Positions 55,337 through 64,000 of a stretch of 64,000 nucleotides of DNA are shown piece by piece. Every line of letters begins with the position of its first letter. Position 1 is the first letter of the stretch. Under the pieces are notes generated by a model. The model was not told where the DNA came from. It saw only the letters and a program-made list of their open reading frames with translations, and did not search any database. The stretch comes from Verrucomicrobiia bacterium (GTDB lineage Bacteria > Verrucomicrobiota > Verrucomicrobiia > Opitutales > Cerasicoccaceae), in the NCBI GenBank assembly GCA_030432235.1, contig JAUIHT010000013.1, positions 24,210 to 88,209 of the forward strand. Direction: 5' to 3'. Made by a program: the position numbers and the translations under genes.

Positions 55337-58015
55337 ATGAAGCCCCGATACCTTTTAGCATTTTGCCTGTCTTCCGCCGCCTTCGCCGGCTCCAACCCGC
55401 AGCTGATCGTCGACTGGGGGCACGACTGGGGCACGGGCTGGTACCGCCAATCGCCCGGGCAGCAGGTCAACGGTACCTGGAAGCCGCTCGACACACGTGA
55501 CCTCAACGGCAACGGCATCACCGAGGACGACTGGATCGGCGGCTGGGGCTACGACTGGGACGTCCCGCTCAGCCCCTCCAACCTCGTCTACGACGACAGC
55601 TATCCGTCAGCCACTTTCTACGGGGCAGCCGTCGTGCGCGTGACCGACCTGCCGCGCAAGGAAGACGGCGACGGCTACGACCGCAAGGGCGCGCCCTCCG
55701 AAGGCCACATCAACCAGAACCACGAGCTGCGCGACGACTGGAACCTGATGGCCATGCCCCCGCGCAAACGTCATCCCGAGCTGGCGCAATTCGCCGGGGC
55801 CATGCTGGTCTTCTGGAAAAAGGAGGACTTCCTCAACGGCGGTGACGCCTACCCGGTTTCCCTGCCGGAAGGCAGCGCCATCGGCATCTTCATCTCGCGC
55901 TACTGGGGCGGCATCGACTGGGGCCGCTGGGTCGTGCGCGACTCTGGCCAGTTCTATATTTCGGAGGACACCTTCGCCGGGCAGACCGAGCCCTTTAAAA
56001 TCGATTTATCCGTCGACATCACCGAGGCAGAGAGGCTTCCCAACGGCGCCAAGAATCCCGTCGTGCGCACCACCCATACCATCGACCCGACCCAGACCCG
56101 CTGGGCACGCTACGATCCACGGGCTCCGGACGACCTCTTTTTCGATCCGTCCCAAGCTGACTTTGCCTCGCAAAGCTTCAACGATGTCGAGGCGGTCGGC
56201 TTCCTGGCGCAACGGGATTTTGCCGTCGGCTATCCGACTGCCGCCGGACTCTGGAAAGAGCCTTACGGCCTGGGCGAGCCCATCGCACTGAAGTTCAACG
56301 CCGCTCAAGTGAGGGGCGTGGTCGACGCGCCGGAGGGCTTTACCGCCATCGTGCCGATGGAACCGATCGAGGTCGACGGCCAACCCGCGCTCTACGTGGC
56401 CAAAACGGAAACGACCTACCGGCAGTGGGCCGAGGTCTGGAAGTGGGCCGTGACCAACCAGCGCGCCGCACACTTCACCGAGGGTTTCGAACAGTTTCGT
56501 ATCCCCGGCTACGTCTTTTTCCGCGACGGCGTGCCCGGCAGCGCGGAGACCGGTCTGAGCGAAAGCCACACGGTCAACGAGCCGGTCACGACCGTCTCCT
56601 GGCACGACGCCGTGGTCTGGTGCAACGCCCTCTCCGAGTTGGAAGGCCTGCGCCCGACCTACTACGCTGACGCCGACTTCAGCCAACCCTTGCGCACCGT
56701 CATGGAGCGCCGTTACCGGGAGAAAGCCGACGCGCGCCCGGCGGTTTACTTCGACGCCACCGCGCCCGGCTATCGCCTGCCCACCGGGGCGGAGTTTGCC
56801 TACCTTTACACCCAGGGCGGCACCCTCCAAGGCTGGGATGCGGATACAGCGAATCAACGTACGCACCCCGTCGCCACCTCCCCAGCCGATGCAAACGGTC
56901 TCTACGATCTGTACGGTAACGTGGCCGAGTACATTTGGCCGGGTGGCAGCGTCTTCGACCCGGCCAAGGCGAACACCTACTGGGCGGTGGGCGGCAGCGC
57001 CTTCGGCGACGAGGCCGAGAGCGCCATGCCCTTCGGCGGCGTGCCCGCGCAGGGCAGCCACGCGGTCGGCTTCCGCGTCGTGCGCAACGGCTTTGTGCCG
57101 CTGCCTTCGGCTTCGGCGGACGGTATTCCGCGACAACAGATTCAGGCCGGACAAACCTTGCCGTCCCATCGCAGCATCGACCCGCAAACGGTCGCCAACC
57201 TGGCCCGCGAACGCCTGGGCACCCATGTTTTCTCCGGGGCCGGCAGCCTGCCCTCCAACGACAACCCGAATAAGAATTATCCGGCTCAGGAAAGCTACGA
57301 TCTCGGCGTATCCGAAGTCGAGGTGCCCTACTGGCTCTGGAACATCGTGCGGCAATGGGCTACCTTCCAGGCCGGCTACCGCTTCAACCACGGCGGCGAC
57401 ATGGGCAGCCTACTCTACCTGACGGACGATGCTGAACCGGCCACGCACAGCCGCGACGAACCCGTCACGAACATCACCTGGTACGACGCGGTGGTGTGGT
57501 GCAACGCCCTCTCCGAGTTGACCGGCAGACAACCCGTCTATATCGATCAACAAAGCGGCGAGCCTCTACGCGATGCCTCCATCGCGCGCCTGCCCATGTA
57601 CCCGGAGTATCACTACATGAACACCGGCCGCGACCAGCACCGCCCCATCGACGATGCCGCCGTCATCGAGCTGCAAGTCGATACCCAGGCCAACGGCTAC
57701 CGGCTACCCTCTATGGCGGAGCTGGAGGCCGTCGCGGTGGCCTCGAAGAATTTGGATGAAGCCTGGCTGCGCCCCAACTCCGGCCTGCGCACGCATCCGG
57801 TGGCCACGCGCGAGCCCAACGCCTCCGGCCTTTACGATATCGAGGGCAACGTTCACGAAATGACCTACGGCGGAGACAAGCTCTTCGGCCAGGCGCGCTT
57901 CGGCACGCATTTCGCCGACGAGCCCGGCGTCCCGCCGCACCCGATGAACCGCAAGGAGAACCCCTTCGTAGGCAGGCCTTACCTCGGCTTTCGCCCCGTC
58001 TGGCGCGTCGACTGA
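55337..58015 (+). CDS. Secreted protein with tandem formylglycine-generating-enzyme-like domains
   Basis: 892 residues with a signal peptide (LAFCLSSAAFAGS). Residues about 20-335 form a WD/G-rich beta domain (VDWGHDWGTGWYRQ) that I do not recognise. Two SUMF1/FGE-type domains follow: the first (about 340-590) with VTTVSWHDAVVWCNALSELE, GYRLPTGAEFAYLY, GLYDLYGNVAEYIW and GFRVVRNG; the second (about 625-892) with VTNITWYDAVVWCNALSELT, GYRLPSMAELEA and GLYDIEGNVHEM. The fold is shared by true formylglycine enzymes and by C-type-lectin-like or non-enzymatic relatives. I see no clear FGE cysteine pair, and the sulfatases are more than 24 kb away, so a different role is likely. Confidence 0.8.
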   Translation: MKPRYLLAFCLSSAAFAGSNPQLIVDWGHDWGTGWYRQSPGQQVNGTWKPLDTRDLNGNGITEDDWIGGWGYDWDVPLSPSNLVYDDSYPSATFYGAAVVRVTDLPRKEDGDGYDRKGAPSEGHINQNHELRDDWNLMAMPPRKRHPELAQFAGAMLVFWKKEDFLNGGDAYPVSLPEGSAIGIFISRYWGGIDWGRWVVRDSGQFYISEDTFAGQTEPFKIDLSVDITEAERLPNGAKNPVVRTTHTIDPTQTRWARYDPRAPDDLFFDPSQADFASQSFNDVEAVGFLAQRDFAVGYPTAAGLWKEPYGLGEPIALKFNAAQVRGVVDAPEGFTAIVPMEPIEVDGQPALYVAKTETTYRQWAEVWKWAVTNQRAAHFTEGFEQFRIPGYVFFRDGVPGSAETGLSESHTVNEPVTTVSWHDAVVWCNALSELEGLRPTYYADADFSQPLRTVMERRYREKADARPAVYFDATAPGYRLPTGAEFAYLYTQGGTLQGWDADTANQRTHPVATSPADANGLYDLYGNVAEYIWPGGSVFDPAKANTYWAVGGSAFGDEAESAMPFGGVPAQGSHAVGFRVVRNGFVPLPSASADGIPRQQIQAGQTLPSHRSIDPQTVANLARERLGTHVFSGAGSLPSNDNPNKNYPAQESYDLGVSEVEVPYWLWNIVRQWATFQAGYRFNHGGDMGSLLYLTDDAEPATHSRDEPVTNITWYDAVVWCNALSELTGRQPVYIDQQSGEPLRDASIARLPMYPEYHYMNTGRDQHRPIDDAAVIELQVDTQANGYRLPSMAELEAVAVASKNLDEAWLRPNSGLRTHPVATREPNASGLYDIEGNVHEMTYGGDKLFGQARFGTHFADEPGVPPHPMNRKENPFVGRPYLGFRPVWRVD

Positions 58016-58022
58016 TTAACTC

Positions 58023-59201
58023 CTAAGTGCGAAAGGCTTTGCGGTAAGCGCCCGGCGTGACGCCAGTCTCCCGCTTGAAAAACTGGCTCAGATAAATGCC
58101 GCTGGAGAACCGGCAGTGCTCGGCAATCGCCTCCAAGGTCAGGTCTTCCTCGCGCAGCAGGTGCTTCACCACGGCCAGCCGCAAACGCTTCATTTCGCTG
58201 CCCGGCGAACGCCCCAACGTTTTTTGAAAACGCATCTCCAACGCGCGCACGGAGCAGTTGACCGCCGCCGCCACCTCCGCCATGGAGGCGCCTTCCCGCG
58301 CATGGGCCTGCATCCATTGCAGCGCCTTTTCCACCACGGCATCATCGGCATGCTGACGCATGGTCGACTGCCGCTCGATCAGCTCCGGCTGATGGAGTCG
58401 GATAACTTTGCGGCCCAGCTTCTGCCCCCGCATGAGCTTTTGCAGCATCCGGGCCGCCCGGCGACCAATCTCGCGGTAGGGCAACTGTATGGTCGAAATC
58501 GGGGGATGCGCCCCCAGGCCCCAGACCGGATCGTTGTCCGTACCAAGCACCATAACCTGCTGCGGGATGCGGATGCCGGCTTGAAAGCAAGTAACCGATA
58601 ATTCGTTGGCGAAAACATCGTTGGCACAGTAGATGGCAATAGGTTTGGGCAGTCCCAACAGCCACTCCATGGCGGGATTGCGTTCGCCAAAGTGCTTGCC
58701 GGAGGCAATCATGGCCGGGTCGCGGAAAAAGGTTTCCACCTGAGACTGCCCCAGGGAGGCCAGGCGATCCCGGAACCCCGCCAAGCGCACGTCGGAGAAG
58801 TTCTCATCCTTCAGCCCGAAAAAGCCGAAATGCTCGACCCGCGACTCGCACAAAGCCTCTGCGGCGAACTGTCCCAGCCGGTAACCGTCGGCGCCCACCT
58901 GCGGCAGGCGGTTGAACACCGTGCCGTCGTGGATATTTACCGTGGGCAGGGATATCGCCGAGGCCGCCTCGGCCAAGTCGGCACGCCCCAGCAAACCAAT
59001 CAGGCCTGATGCCGCGGAGAGCCCTCCGATCCGCCTGATGGCCTCCGCGCTCTGGTTGACATGAAAGAAGGCCCAGCGTCGCCCCGGCAGGGCAAAGTCG
59101 TAGATGCCGCGAATCATTTCGCGATTCGCCTCCTGCAGGCTAGGCAGCATCAGGAAGACCTCGCGCAGCGTACCGGTTTTGACGAAAGGGGCTGTCGGCA
59201 T
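58023..59201 (-). CDS. XylR-type AraC family regulator (LacI-like sensor plus AraC HTH)
   Basis: 392 residues in two parts. Residues about 10-280 are a periplasmic-binding-like sugar sensor (REVFLMLPSLQEANREMIRG, KPIAIYCANDVFANEL, QQVMVLGTDNDPVWGLG). The last about 100 residues are an AraC double HTH (ASMAEVAAAVNCSVRALEMR; LTLEAIAEHCRFSSGIYLSQ followed by FFKRETGVTPGAYRK). This is the xylose-regulator layout. Its stop is 8 bases from the convergent end of the FGE-like gene, and it is divergent from the PEP-CTERM gene at 59316. Direct repeats 21 bases apart in the gap are typical of AraC-type sites. Confidence 0.92.
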   Translation of the reverse strand: MPTAPFVKTGTLREVFLMLPSLQEANREMIRGIYDFALPGRRWAFFHVNQSAEAIRRIGGLSAASGLIGLLGRADLAEAASAISLPTVNIHDGTVFNRLPQVGADGYRLGQFAAEALCESRVEHFGFFGLKDENFSDVRLAGFRDRLASLGQSQVETFFRDPAMIASGKHFGERNPAMEWLLGLPKPIAIYCANDVFANELSVTCFQAGIRIPQQVMVLGTDNDPVWGLGAHPPISTIQLPYREIGRRAARMLQKLMRGQKLGRKVIRLHQPELIERQSTMRQHADDAVVEKALQWMQAHAREGASMAEVAAAVNCSVRALEMRFQKTLGRSPGSEMKRLRLAVVKHLLREEDLTLEAIAEHCRFSSGIYLSQFFKRETGVTPGAYRKAFRT

Positions 59202-59245
59202 CGCTTATCAGCCTAGGATTTTTGGATTCATTGGTAAAGCCTTGT

Positions 59246-59274
59246 TTCGCTTTTTATAATAAATCATTCGCTTT
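59246..59274. promoter_or_regulatory. Direct repeats TTCGCTTT, 21-base period, candidate AraC-type site
   Basis: TTCGCTTT occurs at 59246-59253 and again at 59267-59274, start-to-start distance 21 bases or two helical turns, the usual spacing for AraC/XylR half-sites. It lies between the divergent regulator and PEP-CTERM genes, 42 bases before the latter. Confidence 0.5.
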
Positions 59275-59315
59275 AACGAATTGTAACTTGGCGGGAAATC
59301 GACTATGATTGCGCA

Positions 59316-60065
59316 ATGACTAGTAAGCACACCCTCTTACCCCTTCTTGGCGTTCTTTTGAGTGCCGCTATTGCCCAGGGCCAGTTGATCAATATCGACC
59401 TCGGCAACTCCACCACAGTGGGTTCAGACCAGTCCGCCGGGGTCGTGGCCTCAACTGGCTGGCAGCAAAAGTCGGGCTATCCGAATTTCAGCAACCAGTC
59501 CCTGCTCTTTTCCGACGGCTCCCCCTCCAACGGGCTGATCACGGCGGTCAATGGTACCGGCAACTACTCCAGCATCGGCGCCTCGACGACGGATCCGAAC
59601 TACACCATGTTCAACCGGGATATCGGTATTAGCGGCAACACGGGCCTGACCACCATCACGGTCACCAGCCTGACAAATACGGAGTTCTCCGGCGGCTACG
59701 ACGTGTACGTTTACATCGCCGCCAACGCCAACAGTAGCAGTCACGAAGAAGCCACCATCAGCCTCTCCGACGGCACCAGCACATACTACGTGCTGGTCAA
59801 CGAAACCATCGCCTCCTACCAGGGCAGCTTCATCCAAAGCACGGCGACCAGCTCAGGGACGGCACCCATTGCCAACTACGTCAAGTTCAGCGGCTTGACT
59901 GGCGACTCTTTCACCATCAGCAGCCAAAACGTGGACGACCTGACCGGCGCCGTAGCCGGCCTTGCCGGGATGCAAATCGTGGCCGTGCCGGAGCCATCCA
60001 CCATGGCCTACCTGGGCATGTTGACCGTGCTGTCGTTCCTGTATCTTGTTAAGCGACGCCGATAA
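59316..60065 (+). CDS. PEP-CTERM sorted surface protein (paralog of 43419)
   Basis: 249 residues: signal peptide LLPLLGVLLSAAIAQGQ, domain INIDLGNSTTVGSDQSAGVV with ASTGWQQKSGYPNFSNQSLL and FSGGYDVYVYIAA, and C-terminus VPEPSTMAYLGMLTVLSFLY with KRRR. The whole protein aligns by eye with the 43419 gene product (shared GASTTDxNYTMxNR). Both paralogs sit next to a sugar-responsive regulator. It is followed after 20 bases by an SGNH hydrolase gene, probably in one transcript. Function unknown; surface attachment through the exosortase pathway is expected. Confidence 0.88.
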   Translation: MTSKHTLLPLLGVLLSAAIAQGQLINIDLGNSTTVGSDQSAGVVASTGWQQKSGYPNFSNQSLLFSDGSPSNGLITAVNGTGNYSSIGASTTDPNYTMFNRDIGISGNTGLTTITVTSLTNTEFSGGYDVYVYIAANANSSSHEEATISLSDGTSTYYVLVNETIASYQGSFIQSTATSSGTAPIANYVKFSGLTGDSFTISSQNVDDLTGAVAGLAGMQIVAVPEPSTMAYLGMLTVLSFLYLVKRRR

Positions 60066-60085
60066 CGCAGCCGGAGTATTACCCG

Positions 60086-60853
60086 ATGAATAAACGCTGT
60101 TCCGTGCTTATCCCCGGCATTCTTAGTCTGCTGGGACTGTTGGTCATATCGGCGGACGCCGCCACGCCTCCACCAGAGGGCTCGGCGGTCATCGTGGCCG
60201 AAGCCCCCGGGCAGGGCTTCGTCTTTTCCCCGGAGCAGGCCAAAAATCACTACATCGGTGACTTCGTCCGCTGGGCGGTCGAGGATATCGGCAACATCCC
60301 CGCTCCTGACGCCATCCTCGCCGTCGGCAGCTCCAGCATGCGCATGTGGAACACCATCGAGGAAGACCTCGGTCCCGGCCCGGTCCTCCACCGCGGCTTT
60401 GGCGGCTCGCGCATGAGGGACGTGCTGGTTTACATGGACTTCCTCACACGCTACGGCGCCAAGCGCGTTCTCGTCTACGAAGGGGATAACGACCTGGCTG
60501 GTCCCCACAGCGAAATAGAGCGCGACTTCATCGAGCCGACACGAACGTTTATCGAAGCCATGCAGACAGCCGTCCCCGACGTGCAGATATATTTTATCTC
60601 CATCAAGCCCAGCATCAGCCGCCTGCATCGCATCGATGTGTACCGGGAAGCCAACCGTCAACTGCGTGAACTGTGCGAAGCTTCGCCGGACCTGCATTAC
60701 ATCGACGTGTTCGAGCCCATGCTCGACGAGAACGGGCAACCGCACGAAACCCTCTTCAAAAACGATAAGCTTCATATGAACGCCGACGGCTACGCCATCT
60801 GGACCGAGCAGATCCGACCGCGCCTTGCGGATCAGGATACCGCGGCCCCCTGA
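60086..60853 (+). CDS. Secreted SGNH/GDSL family hydrolase
   Basis: 255 residues with an N-terminal export segment (ILSLLGLLVISADA). Block I reads AVGSSSMRMW in place of GDS, block II has HRGFGGSRM with the oxyanion glycine, block III YEGDNDLAG with the oxyanion asparagine, and block V DKLHMNADGYAIW with catalytic Asp and His. These enzymes remove acetyl or other acyl groups, including from carbohydrates. It follows the PEP-CTERM gene closely and precedes the GH106-like gene by 143 bases, so polysaccharide deacetylation is a reasonable guess. Confidence 0.88.
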   Translation: MNKRCSVLIPGILSLLGLLVISADAATPPPEGSAVIVAEAPGQGFVFSPEQAKNHYIGDFVRWAVEDIGNIPAPDAILAVGSSSMRMWNTIEEDLGPGPVLHRGFGGSRMRDVLVYMDFLTRYGAKRVLVYEGDNDLAGPHSEIERDFIEPTRTFIEAMQTAVPDVQIYFISIKPSISRLHRIDVYREANRQLRELCEASPDLHYIDVFEPMLDENGQPHETLFKNDKLHMNADGYAIWTEQIRPRLADQDTAAP

Positions 60854-60996
60854 CCAGGCGGCTTCCATCCCGGTCCCAAAGCAGTACACGCAACGGTTTT
60901 ATACGTATCGCTTTTGAGCGGCAAGGCCGCCGGTTTCAACATGGTCTCAGTCGCACCCCGTGAGCGCCGCCCATTCGCGCCCCATATTGTCCTCCG

Positions 60997-63900
60997 ATGA
61001 AAGACCAAGCCCATGTGGAGCCCACAGTTTCGGCCCAGGCATATTTTCGCCATCCCCGGAACTCCAGCCGGCCAGCGCCTTTATGGAATTGGAACGGCCG
61101 GGTCAGCCACGAATATATCCGGCAGGCGCTTGAACAAATGAAGGCCCAGGGGTTTGGCGGAGCATTCATCCACCCACGCCCCGGCCTGCAGACGGAATAC
61201 CTTTCCGAGGAATGGTTCTCGCTCTGGCAATACGCCTTGGAAACCGCCACGGACCTCGGCCTGGAGTGCCACCTGTACGATGAAAACTCTTTCCCGTCCG
61301 GCTTTGCCGGGGGGCACGTATTCAGCCGCTTCCCCTGTGGCGTGGCCCAATACGCCGTTCCGGTGCATACCGACGAACTGCCGACAGCTCCGGTCTGCGA
61401 AGTCCTCGGCGTGTATGACCTTATCAACGAACAGCCGCGCGCAATCGAATACGAGCTGGGGTGCGAAGGCCGCTTGCTCGTCATCGAGCTGCGCAAGGGC
61501 CGGGTCAACCCCTGGACCGCCTGGACGCCCTATGTCGACACATGCAGCCCCCAGGTCGCCGAGGTCTTTTTGGAAAGCACTCACGAGGCCTACCGCAAGC
61601 ATCTGGGGAAACACTTCGGCAAAGCTATCCGCTACTGTTTTACCGACGAGCCCACGGCGGCGAAATTCGAGCAGAATGACAAAAGTCCGAGCCTGCCCCT
61701 GTCGCGCATGCTGCTGAAGGAGTTCCAGCGCGAACACCGCTACGACCTGCTCTCGCGACTGACCGATTTGTTTGTCGACAGCGAAACCGCCACTGCCACG
61801 CGCTTCGACTACTACATGACCTTGCAGCGTGTCTGGACGCATAACTTCCTGCGCCCCATCAGCGACTGGTGCCAGCGCAACGGCCTGGCCTACACCGGCC
61901 ACCTGATGGAACACGAATGGCCCTGCCCCGCCAGTCACCCGGACAGCATGGATGCCTTCCGCTGGTTCCAGATTCCCGGTATCGACCTGCTGGCCTTCCA
62001 GTTCGATTTCGAAAATCGCAACGGCAACGCGCTTTACCTGCTGAACATTAAGGAGGCCGCCAGCGTTGCCGACCAACTCGGCCGGGAGCGCGTGCTCAGT
62101 GAAACCCACGGCGCCGGCGGGCACCGCGTACGCTTCGACCGCTTCAAGCAACTCTGCGACTGGCAGATGGTTCACGGCATCGACCTGGTGACACCGCACA
62201 TGGTCAATCAATCCCTGGCCGGCGCACGCAAGTACGACTGGCCGCAGACCTACAGCGATCACAGCCCCTGGTACGCGCACTACCATCTCCATACCGGACA
62301 CGTCGCCCGCCTGACCGAGGCCCTGCGCCTGGGCAAACGCACCAACCGCGTCCTGTTGCTCCATCCAACCACCAGCGGCTGGCTGACCTACAAGCCAAGC
62401 GGTGAAAGCGAACCGACAGAGTCCTTGCGCGAATCGCAGGCAAGCCTCGTCCAATATCTGGCCGATCATCAAGTGGACTTCGATCTGGGCGACGAGTTGC
62501 TCATGCGGGATTTCGCCGAGGCCTTCGACGGTTGTCTGCACTTGGGAGACTGCCACTACAGCATTGTTATCCTGCCGGAAGGTATGGACAACTGGTTGGG
62601 CAGCACGCTCAACTGCCTGGAGCGGTTCCTCGAAAGCGGGGGCGTCTTGCTGGCCCTGCGCGATGCGCCCCGGCACGTCAACGGGCGGCCCGACACAGCG
62701 CCGACGGAACTGCAGGCACGGCATCCCGAACAGTGGATCGCCCTGGAAAGCCGCACCACCTGCATCGGGGCCATTCGTGCGCGGTCCCCCGCCCGCATCA
62801 CCGGTTCCGGTGGCCATGACCTGACACCCGCCCTGCACCACCAATACCGTGAACTCCCCGGCGGCGGCGCCCTGCATTTTCTGGTCAATACGGAAAGGCA
62901 CTCCGTCGAAACAAAGTTCGAAGTCACCGGCCGGAAAGCGCTCATCCTGGATACCGCGAATGGCGATGCTCGCCCTGCCGATACCTCCCGTCGCGCGGAC
63001 CGTTTGCAGCTTACCCATGCTTTTCCCTCGCACGGGCACCTGCTCCTCCTTGTCGACAGCGACTGGGAGGCTTCCTCCGCCCCTGCAGCCAGGGATGAAA
63101 AAGATACCTGGTCATTGCCATTGCGCTTCCTTAGTGCCGCTCCACAGGCACCCAACGTGTATCCCATCGCCTATGGCGATATCGAGTTGCCCGGAGGTCA
63201 GGTCGTGCGGGACATTAGCGTGCTGGATGCCAACGAACGCCTCTGGAAAGCTCAAGGCTTCGACCAGAATCTCTGGGATCGCACCGTGCAGTTTCAGGAT
63301 AACTATCGACGCTTTCACTTCGACGATTACAGCGGCTTCGCCATGCGTTACCACTTTCAGCTCGAAAGTGTGCCGACGGCCCTCGATCTGGCCGTGGAAC
63401 GCCCGCAGCTCTACCGCTGCACGGTGAACGGCCAGCCGGTGGACTTCGACGGTGCTTCAAGCTGGCTCGACGATGAAATTTGCAGGGCGGCTATTGTCGA
63501 TAAGGTTCAGCCAGGCGACAACCTCGTGGAATTGCGCGCACGACGCTTCCATATCGACTGCGAGCTGGACCGCATTTACCTGCTCGGGCCGTTCACCCTG
63601 GAAACAGCCGCCAAAGGATTTTGCATCAAGGCTGGTTTGCCCGACATCCAGCCGGGTGACTGGACACGGCTGGGTCTGCCCTTTTACAGCGGCTCCATCG
63701 TTTATCGTTACGAGGTGGATGTACCGTCCGGTACACAGGCCTGGCGCATTGCAGCCCCCCAGTACGAAGGCGCATTGGCCCGGATATACTGCGACGGACA
63801 ACTGCTGGGCCCGATTGCTTTCCCTCCCTACTCCCATGAGAGCCCCTGCCCCGCTCCGGGCAAACACGAGATCGGCATCGAGGTCGTCAGCGACCTGCGT

Positions 63901-64000
63901 AATCTGCTCGGACCCTACTTTGGAGGCAATCAGCACTCACAGTACTGGGCCTGGCGCAGCGCTCCCGTGCATGAAGTTCCCGGTGAACACTACCAACCCA
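60997..64000 (+). CDS. GH106-like (alpha-L-rhamnosidase-type) glycoside hydrolase, truncated at window edge
   Basis: The frame runs without a stop from the ATG at 60997 to base 64000, so about 1001 residues are visible and the 3' end is missing. No signal peptide is seen. Motifs of the TIM-barrel group around GH106 are present: LWNWNGRVSHEYIRQALEQM, LYDENSFPSGFAGG, YCFTDEPTAAKFEQ, RVLSETHGAGGHR and DLVTPHMVNQSLAG. Later parts are beta-domains resembling GH2-like sugar-binding modules (QFQDNYRRFHFDDYSGFAMR). By relationship it may hydrolyse alpha-L-rhamnosides, consistent with the GH88/105-like gene of this cluster. The long minus-strand frame opposite it is a shadow. Confidence 0.75.
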   Translation, partial: MKDQAHVEPTVSAQAYFRHPRNSSRPAPLWNWNGRVSHEYIRQALEQMKAQGFGGAFIHPRPGLQTEYLSEEWFSLWQYALETATDLGLECHLYDENSFPSGFAGGHVFSRFPCGVAQYAVPVHTDELPTAPVCEVLGVYDLINEQPRAIEYELGCEGRLLVIELRKGRVNPWTAWTPYVDTCSPQVAEVFLESTHEAYRKHLGKHFGKAIRYCFTDEPTAAKFEQNDKSPSLPLSRMLLKEFQREHRYDLLSRLTDLFVDSETATATRFDYYMTLQRVWTHNFLRPISDWCQRNGLAYTGHLMEHEWPCPASHPDSMDAFRWFQIPGIDLLAFQFDFENRNGNALYLLNIKEAASVADQLGRERVLSETHGAGGHRVRFDRFKQLCDWQMVHGIDLVTPHMVNQSLAGARKYDWPQTYSDHSPWYAHYHLHTGHVARLTEALRLGKRTNRVLLLHPTTSGWLTYKPSGESEPTESLRESQASLVQYLADHQVDFDLGDELLMRDFAEAFDGCLHLGDCHYSIVILPEGMDNWLGSTLNCLERFLESGGVLLALRDAPRHVNGRPDTAPTELQARHPEQWIALESRTTCIGAIRARSPARITGSGGHDLTPALHHQYRELPGGGALHFLVNTERHSVETKFEVTGRKALILDTANGDARPADTSRRADRLQLTHAFPSHGHLLLLVDSDWEASSAPAARDEKDTWSLPLRFLSAAPQAPNVYPIAYGDIELPGGQVVRDISVLDANERLWKAQGFDQNLWDRTVQFQDNYRRFHFDDYSGFAMRYHFQLESVPTALDLAVERPQLYRCTVNGQPVDFDGASSWLDDEICRAAIVDKVQPGDNLVELRARRFHIDCELDRIYLLGPFTLETAAKGFCIKAGLPDIQPGDWTRLGLPFYSGSIVYRYEVDVPSGTQAWRIAAPQYEGALARIYCDGQLLGPIAFPPYSHESPCPAPGKHEIGIEVVSDLRNLLGPYFGGNQHSQYWAWRSAPVHEVPGEHYQP

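Noticed and set aside
61081..63039. Minus-strand open frame of 652 codons
   Set aside because: Lies opposite the GH106-like gene, whose plus-strand frame is open to the window end and has family motifs; the minus frame has none.

Overview
The window looks like chromosomal DNA of a marine, polysaccharide-degrading member of the Verrucomicrobiota (Opitutae-like). The basis is the mix of families: PEP-CTERM sorted proteins, a Verru_Chthon-cassette-type prepilin protein, an H-X9-DG prepilin, SSS sugar symporters, GH29 fucosidases with S1 sulfatases, and large secreted mosaic proteins. No rRNA, complete tRNA, CRISPR array or phage structural genes were seen. Almost no gene has a recognisable Shine-Dalgarno sequence.

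Left part (1-35.6 kb): a catabolic island for sulfated, fucose-rich glycans. In order it holds the end of an FG-GAP protein, an SSS symporter, a BNR/sialidase-like protein, a GH29 fucosidase, a GH32-like protein with a LamG domain, a small secreted protein carrying an undescribed domain, a DapA/NanA-type lyase, a mosaic protein with two more copies of that domain, a second GH29 (minus), an SDR, a GntR/FCD repressor, an Ldh2-type dehydrogenase, a sialidase-like/isomerase/FG-GAP operon, a sulfatase stump cut by an IS3-family remnant, a LacI regulator, a prepilin and PEP-CTERM pair, two S1 sulfatases, an operon SSS symporter > fuconolactonase-like amidohydrolase > DapA-type aldolase (minus), and a divergent secreted L-rhamnose-mutarotase-type protein. 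Read together, extracellular fucosidases and sulfatases would release L-fucose, symporters import it, and SDR, lactonase and aldolase would form most of a non-phosphorylative deoxyhexose route. The dehydratase is not in the window. The aldolase has a C-terminal tail resembling a microcompartment encapsulation peptide.

Two palindromes recur between these genes. AAAGTG-(C/T)ATA-CACTTT lies near the SDR/fucosidase, Ldh2, symporter/mutarotase and PEP-CTERM promoters and probably binds the GntR repressor. TGTTA-N3-TAACA occurs six times in four intergenic regions and has no assigned regulator.

Junction (35.6-37.1 kb): a decayed tyrosine recombinase, a tRNA 3'-end fragment and other broken pieces. 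Base composition is visibly more GC-rich to the right.

Right part (37.1-64 kb): a second carbohydrate cluster with its own regulators. It holds a 1720-aa esterase-like mosaic, LacI, PEP-CTERM, the prepilin-like giant, a secreted hypothetical, LacI, a GH88/105-like protein coupled to a clan GH-A hydrolase, a CocE/NonD hydrolase followed closely by a tandem formylglycine-generating-enzyme-like protein, an AraC/XylR-type regulator, PEP-CTERM, an SGNH hydrolase, and a GH106-like glycosidase that runs off the right edge. The families suggest a pectin- or rhamnose-containing substrate, but this is inferred.
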